Source of the DNA: Bacillota bacterium
GTDB lineage: Bacteria > Bacillota > Bacilli > Bacillales > Bacillaceae_J
NCBI GenBank assembly: GCA_023457235.1
Contig: JAEWMK010000114.1
Coordinates: forward strand, 1-5,688
Direction of reading: 5' to 3'
DNA: 5,688 nucleotides
This document shows positions 4,497-5,688 of this stretch, one piece after another. The notes beneath the pieces were generated by a model, which was given only the letters and a program-made list of their open reading frames with translations, was not told where the DNA came from and ran no database searches. A program made the position numbers and the translations under genes. The stretch's first letter is position 1; the number at the start of each line of letters is the position of its first letter.

Positions 4497-5688
4497 TTAT
4501 GACTGGTCCTGTAACCATATTGTTGTTAAGTTTCTTCCTTTTGATTTTGATTGATACAAGGCTTTGTCGGCAAAGAAAAACAAATCATCTAACGAATTGG
4601 TATGGGCTGGAAATTCCGATATTCCAAGGGATATGGTAATAGGTTTTCCCACAGGACTGATCGTATTCGCTATTGTAGTTCGAATCTTTTCCGCAACATT
4701 AAAGGCTTCTCGTGACTTCGTATCAGGAAGTAATAGAACAAATTCTTCTCCCCCATAACGAAAAAAAGCATCATTCTTTCTAATTACTGATTGAACGGTT
4801 TTTGCTAAATACTTTAATACCTCATCCCCTTCTTGATGTCCATATGTATCGTTTATCGATTTAAAACGATCAATATCTAGTGCTACTAAAGAAAATAATT
4901 GTCCATCATCGGCAAATCCCAACATGACTTCATCAAGTTTTCTTCGATTAGGTAAACCAGTAAGGGAATCCGTCATAGCCTCTTCAACAAGTTTGTTTTT
5001 ATTTTTTTCAACCGCCCCTATGGCAATAATTAAACTCTTAGTTAAAAGATCTGCTTCCCGGTTCCAATGTGATTGAAAAACAGGAGGTTGAATTTGCTCC
5101 TCATTACCAAATTGATTAACAACATCCGCTAAATCAATAAACGGTTTGGCAAGCTTTCTCGCAAAACTTAAAGAAACTAACAGTAATAGTAAAAACGGTA
5201 AAAGCATAGTCAAGACAAGATTTCGAATATGATTTTTCAAAAGTTCATTAACATAAGAAACTGGGGTTTGTTGTACAACTCCCCAACCAATTTCAGGAAT
5301 AAAATTATACGCTGCATACATTCGTATACCTTTAGTATTTGTCACACGCTGTTTTCCACTTTGGCCCCTTAAAAGCTTGCTAACCACTGGATTTTCTTTT
5401 ACAACCTCCCCGATACGATCTGTATCAGGATGAAATAATAACTCACCCTTTGGCCCAACTACATAATAATAAGCACCATTTTTATCCATGATGTCATTAC
5501 CAAGAATTTCATTAAGAACGTTTGGTTCTTGTAAATAGATCGAGCCAGCAATTATACCTCTATATTTTCCTTTGCTATCAAATAAAGGTTCACTCATTAA
5601 AACAATCATGCGCCCAGTAGCCCCTGTGTATGGTGGTGTTAGCATAGGCCTTTTGGAATTAACCGCGTCTATCGTTACTCCAGTAAGA
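4497..5688 (-). CDS. Membrane-anchored diguanylate cyclase with Cache-like sensor (5' end outside window)
   Basis: The gene makes cyclic di-GMP from two GTP in response to an extracellular signal. The frame is open to the right edge: 14 further codons (TGVTIDAVNSKRP before Met) precede the ATG at 5645 and fit a Cache domain, so that ATG is internal. Counting from it, residues 1-130 are the end of an extracellular dCache-type domain (SEPLFDSKGKYRGIIAGSIY, YYYVVGPKGELLFHPD, GWGVVQQTP). A transmembrane helix spans about 142-163, a linker about 164-220, and the GGDEF domain about 225-378. The GGEEF active site (298-302) is intact, as is the metal-binding Asp257 in ALDIDRFKSINDTYGH. The inhibitory site RxxD (RKND, 289-292) lies exactly five residues before GGEEF, so the enzyme should be active and feedback-inhibited. 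No EAL or HD-GYP domain follows. The signal ligand is unknown. It converges with the EamA gene and shares its terminator. Confidence 0.93.
   Translation of the reverse strand, partial: LTGVTIDAVNSKRPMLTPPYTGATGRMIVLMSEPLFDSKGKYRGIIAGSIYLQEPNVLNEILGNDIMDKNGAYYYVVGPKGELLFHPDTDRIGEVVKENPVVSKLLRGQSGKQRVTNTKGIRMYAAYNFIPEIGWGVVQQTPVSYVNELLKNHIRNLVLTMLLPFLLLLLVSLSFARKLAKPFIDLADVVNQFGNEEQIQPPVFQSHWNREADLLTKSLIIAIGAVEKNKNKLVEEAMTDSLTGLPNRRKLDEVMLGFADDGQLFSLVALDIDRFKSINDTYGHQEGDEVLKYLAKTVQSVIRKNDAFFRYGGEEFVLLLPDTKSREAFNVAEKIRTTIANTISPVGKPITISLGISEFPAHTNSLDDLFFFADKALYQSKSKGRNLTTIWLQDQS

Noticed and set aside
5643..5645. ATG at 5645 as the true start of the diguanylate cyclase
   Set aside because: The frame stays open to the window edge, the residues before it continue a Cache-like sequence, and starting here would remove the first transmembrane helix and half the sensor.

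Overview
The window reads as chromosomal DNA of a low-GC Bacillota, most likely a Bacillaceae or Planococcaceae member. The reasons are the AT-rich codon use, SigA-type promoters, AGGAG-type ribosome sites, and gene families typical of Bacillus (a Bmr/Blt-type pump, a BmrR/BltR-type regulator, an EcsC-family protein). All calls come from reading the sequence; no database was searched.

Layout from left to right. Bases 1-192 (minus) hold the N-terminal 64 codons of an EcsC-family protein that runs off the left edge. Bases 156-373 (minus) hold what looks like a frameshifted remnant of a YgiT/MqsA-type zinc-ribbon protein. A terminator hairpin at 340-381 ends the next gene. Bases 426-1634 (minus) encode a 402-residue multidrug pump closely resembling Bmr. 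It is divergent from a MerR-family regulator with a BmrR-like drug-binding domain (1746-2600, plus). The 102-111 bp between them hold two overlapping face-to-face promoters. The pump promoter has the 19-bp spacer typical of MerR-activated promoters, with a dyad in it. A GNAT acetyltransferase (2618-3289, minus) converges on the regulator, and a hairpin repeat sits at the junction.

The 255-bp gap 3290-3544 holds two further, decayed copies of the same hairpin repeat, a probable promoter for the acetyltransferase, and a promoter with an operator-like inverted repeat for the next gene. That gene is an EamA/DMT-family permease (3545-4474, plus). It converges on a membrane-anchored diguanylate cyclase (4497-5688, minus; its start lies beyond the right edge), and a strong bidirectional terminator separates the two.

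The best-supported functional unit is the pump and regulator pair: drug binding by the MerR-type protein would activate pump transcription and probably repress or tune its own. The other genes (acetyltransferase, DMT permease, c-di-GMP synthase, EcsC-like protein) look like separate single-gene units. No complete new system is evident. The items most worth a second look are the REP-like repeat family, the broken zinc-ribbon gene, and the Bmr-like pump paired with a divergent, BltR-style regulator.
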